From Leptospira sanjuanensis (GTDB taxonomy: Bacteria > Spirochaetota > Leptospiria > Leptospirales > Leptospiraceae), in contig NZ_JAIZBH010000001.1 in the NCBI RefSeq assembly GCF_022267375.1, forward strand, positions 62,001-126,000: a stretch of 64,000 nt of DNA. The letters run 5' to 3'. Positions 14,053-28,444 of the stretch are shown here, piece after piece. The position numbers were made by a program, and so were the translations under genes. Positions within the stretch are counted from its first letter, which is position 1, and the number at the start of each line of letters is the position of its first letter. Under the pieces are notes generated by a model, which was given only the letters and a program-made list of their open reading frames with translations, did no database searches and was not told the DNA's origin.

Positions 14053-15692
14053 AGCCTCTGTTCTCCGAGAACTTTAAAGGCGGCATTGTGTCCTCTGACG
14101 AGAGCTTCTTCAAAGATGGAAATTCCGCTGAGATCCGAATGTGCAAAGTGAAGATTCGGATACGAGACGGAAAGCTTTTCCCTTCTTCCGCCCCAGATCA
14201 AGCCCGGAACCGGACGAATCATTGCGTGTGCATAAGTCATGATATCGATGTTTTGAATTCTCTTTTCGATATCCGGGTGCGCTTTTTTTAAATCGAAGAG
14301 AATCGATTCTTTCCAATCGGACCAAGAGGTCCGCATCATTTTTTTTCGGGTCGCGAGCGTGTCCGCGGCTCCGAAGGCCTGGTAATACGTTAAAACGGAT
14401 TCTTCCCTTCCTGCGCGTAAATCTTGATGCGTGGATACGATGTATCCTAAAGAAGGACTTTGATAGATGACGTTATCCCAACACGGAGGAATTCCTTTTC
14501 CCGCTGGAATTTTGTCTACGCTTAGATTGGCGACCAGCCAAGGGGAATACGTAAGTCCTTCGGCGATGCCCGTTTTCTCTCCGAGAATATATTTCCGTGT
14601 GAAGGAAGGCAGCGCATACACGATCGAATCGCAAAGGAGAAGTTTCTGTTCCCCGCTTACGGGTGAATATGTCTGAACCGCCAAATTCGCTTCTTTCGAA
14701 AAGTTCGGTATCACCTTTTCGACCAGAGTTTCGGTTTGAATCTTCGATCGAATCGGAGCTCGTAACTTCTCCGTTAAAAATCCGTTCCCTTCCGGCCAGG
14801 TTAGAAGAGTAAGATCTTCCCCGTTTGCGTCTACGGGTCGGGAACAAAAATAATGCAGGCCGATCCAAGCGGAAACCGTTTCCATCGAACCGCCGAAATC
14901 GTCTCGAACGGAATAATCCAGAAACCAGAACAATTCTTTCGTTTGAAATCCTTGTTCCTTGATATATTCAAAAAAATGAATCGTATCCAACTTAAGGATT
15001 TCAGGATCTCGCGATGAAAGATCGATCGGAATCGAAAACGCCTTTTTTCCGTCTCTTCCGATTTTGGATCTCCAGCCTTGAATGAACTTTTTGAATTTCC
15101 TCTCTTCGTTAGCGGCGGACGAGTCCGGAGAACCGCTTGGAAAAAGACCTTCGTTCCATCTTCCTTGATGGAAAATTCTTTCTTCCGGATCGAAACAAAG
15201 ATATCGCTCGTCATAAATCGGTTTGCCCTGCTTGTCTCTGCCGATCATGATTCGATTTTCTTCCAAAAATTTTCGGACAAGAATCGCTTCTTCTCCGGGT
15301 TGAGGAAGATAATGCGCGCCCCAAGGATAAGATCCGATTCGATTCGTTCCCGATCTTGAGTTTCCTCCGCTTTCGTTTTCCAACTCGAGAATTTTGAAAT
15401 CGTTAAAGCCTGCTTTGTGAAGATAATAACCCGCGCTGAGTCCGGCGATTCCTCCGCCTAAAATCAGCACCTTCGTTTTTTCGGAAGTTGCGAGATGGAT
15501 ATTCGAAGAAGGGACGGCATCTTTGTTGTTTCGAATTCGATGCGCCGCGTTTCCGTTCGGACCCACGATCGTTCCCGTGATTCTATGTCTGAATTTTAGG
15601 AACCAAGCTCCGCCCGCGAGCGCGGAAATACAAAGACCCAAAACGGTGAGAAAGGATTTTCTAGAAATGGATTTGGAATCTTCTTCTTGCAT
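14049..15692 (-). CDS. FAD-dependent oxidoreductase (amine oxidase-like), probably exported
   Basis: This protein of about 547 residues has an N-terminal SRKSFLTVLGL segment that resembles a twin-arginine signal with RK in place of RR, followed by a hydrophobic stretch. Then comes a Rossmann FAD site (VLILGGGIAGLSAGYYL, with a Glu/Leu-rich strand end and GGNSRSG) typical of the amine oxidase/phytoene desaturase group. The C-terminus (SGISIFEEALVRGHNAA) is the usual second FAD-contact region. The substrate is unknown. I chose the ATG 13 codons inside the longest frame because it starts just before the export signal. It is translationally coupled to the His-rich membrane protein downstream. Confidence 0.85.
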
Positions 15693-15763
15693 CGTTGTTG
15701 AGAAGAATGAAGGGAATTGGAATTCGTGCAAGGAAAAATGGAGTAAAAGAATTGCGTTTGAAA

Positions 15764-17376
<1,613 letters not shown>

Positions 17377-17523
17377 AAAAGCCCCCAGGCGAGTCGCCCG
17401 ATTTTCAATGTCTCCGGGTGAAGCCGGAAAAGCCAGAAAAAAGTATCCCTTGTTTTCCCGTTTTTGAATTTCCCCCGGAACAGTCTAAGAAAAGATAGAA
17501 TTCAATTTATCTTAGGAGTTCCC

Positions 17524-18369
<846 letters not shown>

Positions 18370-18407
18370 AAATTTAAATCGAGTTGTAGAAACCGATTTA
18401 TAAAGGT

Positions 18408-18445
18408 GATATTCGTAGTTTAGAATTTTCTAAATTACGAATATC
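18408..18445. terminator. Long hairpin between convergent dapF and acyltransferase genes
   Basis: An 18-bp inverted repeat with a single mismatch and a 2-base centre (GATATTCGTA... ...TACGAATATC) lies 39 bases after dapF and 17 bases before the end of the acyltransferase gene. It lacks a strong T-run but its position fits a bidirectional transcription stop. Confidence 0.6.
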
Positions 18446-18461
18446 TTCGTACGCATGCATC

Positions 18462-19166
<705 letters not shown>

Positions 19167-19205
19167 GATCTACTCCCTCGAATCGTTGCGACGAGGCCGG
19201 CTATT

Positions 19206-20040
<835 letters not shown>

Positions 20041-20388
20041 ATGGAAATTTCAAAAGAAGATTATTCCGTTGAAACGGAAAAAAATCGCGGAAGAATCAGA
20101 ATCTCCGGAACGCTTCGTCTCCTCAACGTCGAAGAATATGATCCCATCATCAACCAAATCGAAACGATGCTCGACGATTCCGGTCGCGGAAAAGCGGTCA
20201 TCGACATTAAGAATTTGGATTTTTTAAACAGCGCCGGAATCGCGAGTTTATCCCGATTCGTGGCCGCTTACGATAAGAAGAATATCAACAATGTCGAGAT
20301 CAAAGGAAACAAGGATCGATATTGGCAGATTAAATTTTTGGAAAATCTTAAAAAGCTTAGATCGGAAATCAAAACAACTCTTGAGTAA
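20041..20388 (+). CDS. STAS domain protein (anti-sigma-factor-antagonist-like)
   Basis: This 115-residue protein is essentially one STAS domain. The region AVIDIKNLDFLNSAGIASL holds the serine (LNSAG) that is the phosphorylation site in SpoIIAA/RsbV-type antagonists. Such proteins bind an anti-sigma kinase when unphosphorylated and are reset by SpoIIE phosphatases. The convergent neighbour is a HATPase-like protein, which fits such a pair. A GTG three codons upstream has AGG at 4-base spacing and is an equally good start. The target is unknown. Confidence 0.85.
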   Translation: MEISKEDYSVETEKNRGRIRISGTLRLLNVEEYDPIINQIETMLDDSGRGKAVIDIKNLDFLNSAGIASLSRFVAAYDKKNINNVEIKGNKDRYWQIKFLENLKKLRSEIKTTLE

Positions 20389-20402
20389 CGGGTTTTTCCG
20401 AT

Positions 20403-20984
20403 TCAAGCGTTGATGGATTTCAATTTTGTTCTTTCAACTTCGTTCAAATCCAAATAAGCGCGCACGATGACTTCGTAGGTTCCGTACGAAATTTCGCTGA
20501 TCAAAAAACCGAGTCGCACGGGAAAGTCTTTCGAAAGAAGCAAAAGGCCGATTCCGGAATTCGGCTCGTTTCCTTCTCCGTCTTTCAACTTGCTGAGATA
20601 GAGTTCGTCCGAGTTTCGGCTGATCAATGCGGAAATGGATTTTTCGAGTTTGTTTTTGGAAGTTTCGTCCGTGGAATTTTTAATTTCGATTTTTATGATT
20701 TCGGAATAATACTTCAGATCTAAAAAAATTTCCCCTTTTCTATCTTTGGAAAATTTCGCAGCGTTTTCGATGAGTTCGTTTAACACGATTGAAATGGTAT
20801 TGGAAGCGTCGGGATCCAGCGTTTCCTGAAAAGAACAGTAGTTGGAAACGTAATCTGCGGTGAGAGAACAACGTTTCCATTGAACGCGCAAATCCATCGG
20901 CCGAAGTCTGAGAGTGAATTCGCTTTCGCTGGGAAGAGAATCCGGTATCAGATTGTAATGGCCGTATTTTACAGGATAACTCAT
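20403..20984 (-). CDS. HATPase-like switch regulator (anti-sigma kinase-like, slr1658-type)
   Basis: This 193-residue protein has a HATPase-type N-box, SIVLNELIENAAKFS, near residues 67-81 and a glycine-rich end, NSGIGLLLLSKDFP, in place of a full G1/G2 region. There is no histidine phosphorylation site, so it is not a usual sensor kinase. It resembles the small ATP-binding regulators that work with STAS proteins (the slr1658/slr1659 type; named from memory). It converges on the STAS gene with only 14 bases between the stops. The function as a partner-switch component is inferred. Confidence 0.7.
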   Translation of the reverse strand: MSYPVKYGHYNLIPDSLPSESEFTLRLRPMDLRVQWKRCSLTADYVSNYCSFQETLDPDASNTISIVLNELIENAAKFSKDRKGEIFLDLKYYSEIIKIEIKNSTDETSKNKLEKSISALISRNSDELYLSKLKDGEGNEPNSGIGLLLLSKDFPVRLGFLISEISYGTYEVIVRAYLDLNEVERTKLKSINA

Positions 20985-21093
20985 AACGTTTCTTCGGACC
21001 TGTTTAATCCGACGACTAGGATTTCCAAAATAGAAACTTTGATCTTCGCGCGGGAAAGTAAAAAATCCGTTTCCACTAAAAAAGGAAGTCGCT

Positions 21094-21636
21094 TTAAAAA
21101 AGGTTTCTTAGTTTTTCCAGATATTCTAATCGATCTGAATCCGATTCCGACGGCGCCCAGGGCGCAAAACCCTTGTCAGTCGCGGGATCGTACGGTCCCG
21201 ATTTTCCTTCAAAACAGATCGCGGTTTCGGAAAGACAAACGAGAGTGTGGTATACTCCGGGTGAGATATCGATTCCGTATACGGGACCTTCGGAGCTTAA
21301 AAGATGCGTTTCCCTAATCGAACCGTCTTCGTTAAACAGAACAAAGCCGAGGCTTCCTTTTAAAACCAAAAACGTTTCCGGTTTCGGCGGGTTTTTATGT
21401 CTGTGTGCTTGGATGTACGTGTCCTTTGTGAGGACGTTTAAGAATCTCTGGTATACTTCGGAAAGTTCGTGAAAGTTGTGATTGGCTCTCTTTCGAGGGG
21501 AGGTATTTGCCTTTTGCAGTACCTCCGAGAAGAGGGAATCCGTAAGAAGTTGTTTAAGCGGTTTGGAGGAGTTCGAGTCTGGATTCACAGTACTCAATAA
21601 GATACGACTTACACGCCGTGCAAGTATTTCCTGCAT
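21094..21636 (-). CDS. WbuC family cupin protein
   Basis: This protein of about 180 residues has a cupin metal motif in HRHKNPPKPETFLVLKGS (two His plus Glu) and a second half with PGVYHTLVCLSETAICFEGK, as in WbuC-type cupins often found near surface polysaccharide genes. There is no sugar gene cluster here. The ATG used has AAGGG just upstream but overlaps the BFD ferredoxin gene by 83 bases; an in-frame GTG at 21588 would shorten the overlap to 35 bases. Its biochemical role is unknown. Confidence 0.75.
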   Translation of the reverse strand: MQEILARRVSRILLSTVNPDSNSSKPLKQLLTDSLFSEVLQKANTSPRKRANHNFHELSEVYQRFLNVLTKDTYIQAHRHKNPPKPETFLVLKGSLGFVLFNEDGSIRETHLLSSEGPVYGIDISPGVYHTLVCLSETAICFEGKSGPYDPATDKGFAPWAPSESDSDRLEYLEKLRNLF

Positions 21637-21745
21637 CGACCCTTTCCATTATTTCTTGGTAGCTTACGCCTTCCGATTTTGCAGTCTCTACAATCGTTTC
21701 GAAGGCTACTTGTGCGCAGTGGCATTTATCCATTTTGAAATCCAA
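21554..21745 (-). CDS. BFD-like [2Fe-2S]-binding protein
   Basis: This 63-residue protein has the four-cysteine pattern CxC-(31)-CxxC (Cys8, Cys10, Cys42, Cys45) of bacterioferritin-associated ferredoxin domains, which release iron from bacterioferritin or act as small electron carriers. The helix segment GVSYQEIMERVDAGNTC fits the fold. The 3' end is overlapped by the WbuC gene. No bacterioferritin gene is nearby, so the partner is unknown. Confidence 0.8.
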   Translation of the reverse strand: MDFKMDKCHCAQVAFETIVETAKSEGVSYQEIMERVDAGNTCTACKSYLIEYCESRLELLQTA

Positions 21746-22081
21746 CTCTTCTCTATCAGCGTTCCCTTACAATGGAAATGAGACTCAGTCTTAGTGTCAA
21801 TTCGTACACTGCACTTTCGGAAATAATTTCGGTAAAAATTCAAAAAGTGAAAATTTTACGTTCGCTCATTAAAAGTGACATAATTTTCCAAAAGAGGTCC
21901 AAACAGGAAATTCTCCTTGGATTCAAAGATCAGTTTGAGATGTCTTTCTAAAATGTAACGAATCTTCCGGAAGAAAAGTTCTTTGTAAGCTTAGAAAATT
22001 CTCCCGCAAGAGAAGCCGCAGAGTCTCTGCATAAGAACTCGAAACTGTTTGATCGAATCAAGTAAAAGAGGAAAAAGTTGG
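21746..22081. other. Intergenic region between the BFD gene and tRNA-Arg
   Basis: About 335 bases that hold the BFD/WbuC promoter region and the trailer of tRNA-Arg. I see no open frame with a ribosome site and no strong hairpin. Confidence 0.5.
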
Positions 22082-22157
<76 letters not shown>

Positions 22158-22160
22158 GTA

Positions 22161-22571
22161 TCAATGGATATAGGATTCTAAACGAGAAAGGTGTTCCTCA
22201 GGAATCCTGAGTGCAATCTTTTTTCCAGTGGCGTAATTGTATAGCAGTAATCCTGAAATCCCTAGATAAATCAAAATCCCCGCAAGGTGAACCAAGTGAC
22301 CTAACCAAGGTCCGGCAACCGGAATCCAGGAAACGAAAACACTTCCTAAAAGAAATCCAAGGAAATACAAAAAGTTAAGAAAGGACAATCCTGAATATTT
22401 TCGAACGACCGAATTTTCCCAATAAAAAGTAAACCCGATCAGCCAAGTTCCGAAAAGCGGTAGAGAAACCAGATACACTAAAAATCGTTCGGATCTTAAA
22501 AATCGATTCGTTGTTTCGGGAAGATTACGGAGAACCGGTTCGTATTTTTTTAAATATTCTTTGAATTTCAT
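22161..22571 (-). CDS. Small membrane protein, unknown function (Tic20/DUF4870-like pair, member 2)
   Basis: This 136-residue protein has three or four predicted membrane helices and a basic N-terminus. Its gene overlaps the end of the upstream membrane protein gene by 47 bases, so the two are very likely co-expressed. Helix layout and the short polar turns resemble small Tic20/DUF4870-type proteins, but the match is weak. No function can be assigned. Its stop lies 5 bases from tRNA-Arg. Confidence 0.7.
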   Translation of the reverse strand: MKFKEYLKKYEPVLRNLPETTNRFLRSERFLVYLVSLPLFGTWLIGFTFYWENSVVRKYSGLSFLNFLYFLGFLLGSVFVSWIPVAGPWLGHLVHLAGILIYLGISGLLLYNYATGKKIALRIPEEHLSRLESYIH

Positions 22572-22971
22572 TTTCTATCTCCGGGAAAAAAGGCAGGGTA
22601 TATTCTTTTTCTTGAAACGCGTTCCACGCTCCAAGCGCGCTGTAACCTAAAAATGCGATCCAAGAAACATAACTGATAAAGTCGGTGACGATCGGGTTGA
22701 CTCGAATCAAAGAAAGAATCCAACTCACGATCGGAAATTCTCTCAAAAACCAAACTACTGAAGAAATCGCGATAAAACCGACGTTGAGTTTCAATGCTTG
22801 TATGATATGAAACGAAGCGAACCTCTGCGTCCTACGAAAAATCCAAAGGAACAGCCAACCGAAAAAAGGAACGTAAGAGATCGCGGCGATCAAGCCGGGG
22901 AATTCTTCGCTCTTTAAGATTCTCAGTGTTTCCTGAATAAATTCCTGGGTTTTGAACCGCTCAGAGGACAT
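22525..22971 (-). CDS. Small membrane protein, unknown function (Tic20/DUF4870-like pair, member 1)
   Basis: This protein of about 148 residues has an N-terminal amphipathic region and three hydrophobic segments. FPGLIAAISYVPFFGWLF followed by RRTQRFASFHIIQALKLN resembles the DUF4870/Tic20 pattern, in which a basic turn and a His-x-x-Gln-Ala segment join helices. I chose the ATG (MSSERFK) over an upstream TTG that lies against the tRNA-Ser gene. No good ribosome site is visible. It forms an overlapping pair with the next gene. Confidence 0.68.
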   Translation of the reverse strand: MSSERFKTQEFIQETLRILKSEEFPGLIAAISYVPFFGWLFLWIFRRTQRFASFHIIQALKLNVGFIAISSVVWFLREFPIVSWILSLIRVNPIVTDFISYVSWIAFLGYSALGAWNAFQEKEYTLPFFPEIENEIQRIFKKIRTGSP

Positions 22972-23014
22972 AGAGGTGAGAATTCCGGGTATCGAGTAAA
23001 ATGAAAGCAAAATC

Positions 23015-23104
<90 letters not shown>

Positions 23105-23113
23105 GGTTGTCAG

Positions 23114-23216
<103 letters not shown>

Positions 23217-23298
23217 CGAGAAAACCCCCCTGTGTCAAGGTGAATTGTTCTTTGCGTTCCCGGATCTTCGGATTTCCTGGAAGACGTTGTGGAACGAG

Positions 23299-24564
<1,266 letters not shown>

Positions 24565-24611
24565 AAAATTACGATATTCTTTTTCGAAAATTTATTGATA
24601 AACCTTGCATG

Positions 24612-24641
24612 TTGACAGACATTTCTTTTGACCAAAATGAT
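24612..24641 (+). promoter_or_regulatory. Sigma70-type promoter for the Lys/Asp-rich protein gene
   Basis: A consensus -35 box TTGACA, an 18-base spacer and AATGAT as -10 (four of six matches) lie about 24 bases before the start codon. The leader then carries TAGGAG as ribosome site. Confidence 0.5.
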
Positions 24642-24664
24642 ACACGGTCTTTGTAGGAGATAGT

Positions 24665-25312
24665 ATGCGTTTCAATCTACTTTTTCGCTCTTTATGGGCG
24701 ATCGTAATCACCGTAACTTTCGGTTTTTTCGGAACCGTTTCCCTTTCCGCGGACAGCGCTTGCCAGGGACTTTCGGCTTCCTCTTGTAAATCCAACGATG
24801 ATTGCACTTGGGTAAGCGGTTATACAAGACAAGACGGAGTTTCCGTCGACGCTTATTGCAGGGCGAAACCCGGTAAAGGCGGAGATGACGATGGAGATCG
24901 TAGACCGGTAAAGAAAAAGGATAAAGACGATGACGACGATTCTTCCTCTAAAGAGAAGAAGTCCAAAAAGAAAAAAGATAAGGATGAGGACGGAGACGAC
25001 GAAAAAAAGTCCAAACGCAAAAAGAAGGATAAGGACGAAGACGATTCCGATAAAGACGACGACTCTAAAAAATCTAAAAAGAAAAAGAAAGATAAAGAGG
25101 ACAACGGCGACGATGTAAAGAAGGAGAAGAAGTCCAAGAAAAAGGATAAGGACGACGATAAAGAGGATTCCAAAAAGTCTAAAAAGAAAAAAGACAAGGA
25201 TGACGACGATAAGTCCGAGAAAAAATCCAAAAAGAAGAAGAAAAAAGATAAGAACCTGTCCCAAAATTGGGACAGAACCTTGCAGCTTAATCTTTTGGTA
25301 AAACATAGTTAA
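24665..25312 (+). CDS. Exported Lys/Asp-rich (KEKE-like) protein with a Cys-rich head
   Basis: This 215-residue protein has a signal peptide, a short mature head with five cysteines (ACQGLSASSCKSNDDC and a later YC), and then about 120 residues made almost only of Lys, Asp, Glu and Ser in short repeats such as KKKDKDDDD. The charged region should be disordered and may bind metal, nucleic acid or other proteins. The last ~18 residues (from NLSQNWDR on) differ sharply in composition and are encoded by a palindrome and its flank, so the original C-terminus may have been replaced. The start has TAGGAG in front. I do not know its function. Confidence 0.72.
   Translation: MRFNLLFRSLWAIVITVTFGFFGTVSLSADSACQGLSASSCKSNDDCTWVSGYTRQDGVSVDAYCRAKPGKGGDDDGDRRPVKKKDKDDDDDSSSKEKKSKKKKDKDEDGDDEKKSKRKKKDKDEDDSDKDDDSKKSKKKKKDKEDNGDDVKKEKKSKKKDKDDDKEDSKKSKKKKDKDDDDKSEKKSKKKKKKDKNLSQNWDRTLQLNLLVKHS
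25256..25275. repeat. Perfect palindromic element at the 3' end of the Lys/Asp-rich gene
   Basis: Two 9-bp arms (CTGTCCCAA and TTGGGACAG) flank a 2-base centre. The element is read in frame as part of the C-terminus. It has no T-run, so it is not a normal terminator; a proper terminator follows about 90 bases downstream. It looks like a dispersed palindromic repeat, which I cannot confirm from one window. Confidence 0.6.
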
Positions 25313-25364
25313 GCGTTAGGACGGGCTGTAAGAACTAATCCCAATTCTATCTGGGTCGGAATAC

Positions 25365-25393
25365 AAAAAGCCGGATTCACATCCGGCTTTTTT
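25365..25393. terminator. Rho-independent terminator (bidirectional)
   Basis: A hairpin with stem AAAAAGCCGGAT and its complement, a 4-base loop and T-runs on both strands lies between the Lys/Asp-rich gene and the convergent AraC regulator gene. Confidence 0.9.
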
Positions 25394-25439
25394 ATGGTGA
25401 TCGAAAATTAAGTAATTCTAATGTATCGTTCGATCGAAT

Positions 25440-26192
25440 TCAATCGATCGTAGATTTCGACTGAAACCACTTTTTCGGACTTTTTCCGGTTCTCTTTTTA
25501 AATTCTCGGATAAAATGCGCTTGGTCGTAATAACCGGAAAGATAAGCCAAGTCGGTTAAATTGGATGATTCATCCTTGAGCCGAAGCGCGTTTCGAAATC
25601 GAACCAGCGAAGCGTAATCTTTCGGAGAAAGCCCTAAAAATAGTTTATAATCTTTTTCTAATTTACTTTGGCTGATTCCCAAATCGGCGGCCAGGGTTGA
25701 AATCGAAATTTCTCCCGCCTGAGACCGGATTTTTTTGAGCGATTCGGAAAGATACTTCGGTTCCTCTTTGTGAACCGTAAGACCGGATAAAAATCGTTTC
25801 CAAGCCCATCCCGATTCCCGATTTTCGTGGAACTCTTGCAGACAATCCTCTCGCAAATCATCGACTACGTTTTGAGGAAGCAGCGTTTCCAAAGGAATGC
25901 TTTCGTTTACGATTTTGCTCATAGGAAGAGGTAAATACGGTGCGAGTGCATTCGGAGTAATTCGAAGCAAAAAAGAAATCGTATCCTGTTCCGATCGGAA
26001 TGTTTTTTGTTCGGTCATCATTCCGGTAATTCCGATGATATTCAGCGCTTGGAAAGAATTCCCCTTAAGTGTGTGAATTTTCCCACGAACTTGGACCCCG
26101 AGTACGCAATATTCATCCGGAATGATTGAATAATCAGCCGTAGATGCTTGCGTAATTCGCTGTAGTTGAATCGATTGGAAGTCCAAGTTCAT
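25440..26192 (-). CDS. AraC family transcriptional regulator
   Basis: This 250-residue protein ends in a two-helix-turn-helix AraC DNA-binding domain: ISTLAADLGISQSKLEKDYK in the first motif and LTDLAYLSGYYDQAHFIREF with KRTGKSPKKW in the second. The N-terminal ~140 residues form a ligand-sensing part without a recognised family. The hemerythrin gene lies 36 bases upstream on the same strand, so the regulator is probably co-transcribed with it and may control it in response to oxygen or stress; that is inference. Confidence 0.85.
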   Translation of the reverse strand: MNLDFQSIQLQRITQASTADYSIIPDEYCVLGVQVRGKIHTLKGNSFQALNIIGITGMMTEQKTFRSEQDTISFLLRITPNALAPYLPLPMSKIVNESIPLETLLPQNVVDDLREDCLQEFHENRESGWAWKRFLSGLTVHKEEPKYLSESLKKIRSQAGEISISTLAADLGISQSKLEKDYKLFLGLSPKDYASLVRFRNALRLKDESSNLTDLAYLSGYYDQAHFIREFKKRTGKSPKKWFQSKSTID

Positions 26193-26228
26193 GTGTTCAA
26201 TTGAATGTATCCGCTCGAAAACGAAAGA

Positions 26229-26843
26229 TCAATTCTTTCCCGGTGTTTGAGAGAGAATTTTTTCGGTCATCGATTCGAATTTGAGTCTTTCTTCCGAAGG
26301 AAGCGTGGGAGCCACATAGCGAATCCAAAGTTTCAAGTCTTCAACCTTTAAAGAGGCCATGATTTCCTTCCGGTGATTTTCGAGTTCCGTGTCGCTGAAC
26401 TCTTTCCAGAGATGCGATTGAGTTACGGTTTCCTCTTCTTCCATATGAACGAAATATCGGGTTTGAAATCGTATGAGCGTATTATAAAATTCTTTTTTGA
26501 ATTCGGTTCTTGTCAATGTTTCGGAACCTTCGATTTGTTCCAGCAGACTTTGAATCGTTTCGATTTCTTTTTCCAAGAGGGAATGAACCGTTAAGTCTTT
26601 TTCGGAATAGGACGGATCGATTTCGCCGAGATATTTTAAACTGAACGCTTCTTCGTCTCTGGCATGGATCTCCAGGAGATGAATTATATCCGTACTCATT
26701 TGTTTTAAACGATTCCATTCTTCTTCGTTTTTGAAATCCGTTTTACCGGTTTCCAAAATCCAGAGGGAAAGAGCGTTTCTAATTCCTCTATGAGGAAAGT
26801 CATAAACTTCGATTCTTGCAGCGGTTTGTGGAATTGTATTCAT
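26229..26843 (-). CDS. Hemerythrin-like (HHE) domain protein
   Basis: This protein of about 204 residues has the histidine and glutamate pattern of hemerythrin-like four-helix proteins: DFPHRGIRNALS, HLLEIHARDEEAF, VHSLLEKEIETI and RYFVHMEEEE. Such proteins bind a di-iron centre and sense or carry oxygen or nitric oxide. I chose the ATG 22 codons inside the longest frame because the preceding part does not resemble the family; the AAGGA in this area fits neither start well. It is the first gene of a probable two-gene unit with the AraC regulator. Confidence 0.75.
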   Translation of the reverse strand: MNTIPQTAARIEVYDFPHRGIRNALSLWILETGKTDFKNEEEWNRLKQMSTDIIHLLEIHARDEEAFSLKYLGEIDPSYSEKDLTVHSLLEKEIETIQSLLEQIEGSETLTRTEFKKEFYNTLIRFQTRYFVHMEEEETVTQSHLWKEFSDTELENHRKEIMASLKVEDLKLWIRYVAPTLPSEERLKFESMTEKILSQTPGKN

Positions 26844-26998
26844 GAGCAAAGTGTAACATTCCTTACGCACTAGGAATTGTATGAATTCGGATTTGGGAAA
26901 TATCTTCATGACAAACTTCTGTCACAATGGTTTTATATCGAACGTTACGCCAAATTGGAAAAAATTTTTCTGCGTTAGGATCAATTTCAGTATTCCTG

Positions 26999-27028
26999 TT
27001 GACTGACCGTTCGTTACAGACCTACGAT
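26999..27028 (+). promoter_or_regulatory. Sigma70-like promoter for the SGNH hydrolase gene
   Basis: TTGACT and TACGAT, separated by 18 bases, lie about 105 bases before the start codon. The long leader between them and the gene is G-rich and contains an AGGC/GGGC segment; I see no riboswitch fold. Confidence 0.4.
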
Positions 27029-27133
27029 TGTTCTGGGCCAAAAACCCGGGCCGGCAGATGAACGAGGGATGGGACCTTGCTTACAAGGGCTTTTCGTTCT
27101 CCAGGCCTAAATGAAAATGGAGAATAGTGAAAG

Positions 27134-28405
27134 ATGAAAAAAGCTAATTGGATTGCGACTCTTCTGTTTGTGCTCGGACTTTGTGCGGGAAGTTTATCCG
27201 CTCAGACTCAGGCTCAGCTTTTTGCAAAGCCTGGCGTTATCGGTGATTCTTTGAGTCACGGTTTTTTCGGTGCAACGGTTGAGAAAAAAACTCAGGATTG
27301 GGCTTATCCCGTTCTGGTCAGTAAACAAGCCGGATCTTCCGTTTCGTATAACGTTCTTACCGGACCTTATATCAACTTGGAAGACGTTCTTAAAGGCGAT
27401 TGCGGAGTTTTCTGCATCGCAGGTTCCATCATCGGAGGAAACGGGTCCACCGTAAGCCTTCCGACTCACGCGGGAATTACGGGAGCTGAATATACTTCCG
27501 TTTTGAGAACTTCCGGTAAATGCGAAGACGTTACCGCAACAAAATGGGAGAAAGATTGGTATTGGGCGACATGGTATTGGTATACTTATCGCTGGGTACA
27601 AGTTCAGGATTGTAAAGAACCTGATAAATTCCATCAATTCGGTCTTCGGAGTTCCGGAACCCAAATTGAGATCATGGAAAAAGTCAGACCTAGCTTTCTT
27701 TTCGGAACCGTAGCCGCGAACCATGTACTTTGTACTGCGCTTTCCACCACTACTGCTTGTTTGGACGAGGCTCGTTATAAGAGAGACATTCGCGAAGTGA
27801 TGAGACGTTTGGCTGCGATCGGAAGTTTAAAAGGCGGCGTGCTTTTTACGATTCCGAACGTGACTGCGATCGCATTTCTCGAACCTTATAAAGATCCACA
27901 AGGAAGAGCGAATTACACCGGATTGAAAGCATTCTTCCGTAATTCGGTATCCGATCCGAATCAAGTTTTGGATGCGGGTGAAGTCGCAACCATCACCAAC
28001 TTCTTAACCATGTTGAACAACGAAGTTAAGGCTCAAGGTGCGGCGATGGGGTTTGCTGTCGCGGATCTGAAAGTTGTCTTTGATGATATCAAGGAGAACG
28101 GACGTCTTGTAAAAAGCCCTTCCGGTTGGAGCCCGGGTTATGCCCGTGCGAATTGGCCTTTGCCGAACCAACCAGGAGTTTTCGGTCTGGACGGAGTACA
28201 TCCGAACATGTTCGGACATTCGGTTTTTGCGAACGAGTTGATTAAGGTCATTAACGCACGTTACGGATTGAACATCGCTCAAGTCAGCGAATACACCGCT
28301 TGGTACTACGACAGCCTGAATAGAAATCCGGTGGACTTGAAGAAATTCCTGACCGAAACCATTTTCGGACAGTTCATTTCTTGGGTTATCGGAATTTTCG
28401 TGTAA
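27134..28405 (+). CDS. SGNH/GDSL-like hydrolase, exported
   Basis: This 423-residue protein has a signal peptide (cleaved near SLSAQ) and an SGNH esterase signature: VIGDSLSHG near residue 37 with the catalytic serine, and GLDGVHPN near residue 352 with the Asp and His of the last block. An insertion rich in Trp and Tyr ([15 protein letters not shown]) after about residue 140 is unusual. It probably hydrolyses a lipid or acetyl ester outside the cytoplasm. A good hairpin follows the stop, so the next genes have their own start or read through. Confidence 0.85.
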   Translation: MKKANWIATLLFVLGLCAGSLSAQTQAQLFAKPGVIGDSLSHGFFGATVEKKTQDWAYPVLVSKQAGSSVSYNVLTGPYINLEDVLKGDCGVFCIAGSIIGGNGSTVSLPTHAGITGAEYTSVLRTSGKCEDVTATKWEKDWYWATWYWYTYRWVQVQDCKEPDKFHQFGLRSSGTQIEIMEKVRPSFLFGTVAANHVLCTALSTTTACLDEARYKRDIREVMRRLAAIGSLKGGVLFTIPNVTAIAFLEPYKDPQGRANYTGLKAFFRNSVSDPNQVLDAGEVATITNFLTMLNNEVKAQGAAMGFAVADLKVVFDDIKENGRLVKSPSGWSPGYARANWPLPNQPGVFGLDGVHPNMFGHSVFANELIKVINARYGLNIAQVSEYTAWYYDSLNRNPVDLKKFLTETIFGQFISWVIGIFV

Positions 28406-28444
28406 GAAATTCTTCCTCGTTTAAACGAAGAAGAAAGAAGAATA

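Noticed and set aside
24692..25306. Long minus-strand open frame opposite the Lys/Asp-rich gene (204 residues, Leu/Ile/Phe/Val-rich)
   Set aside because: It is the antisense of a Lys/Asp repeat, which always gives a hydrophobic open frame. It has no ribosome site and the plus-strand gene has a signal peptide, a promoter and a terminator.
27194..27724. Minus-strand frame of 176 residues inside the SGNH hydrolase gene
   Set aside because: Shadow frame; the plus-strand gene has a signal peptide and catalytic motifs.
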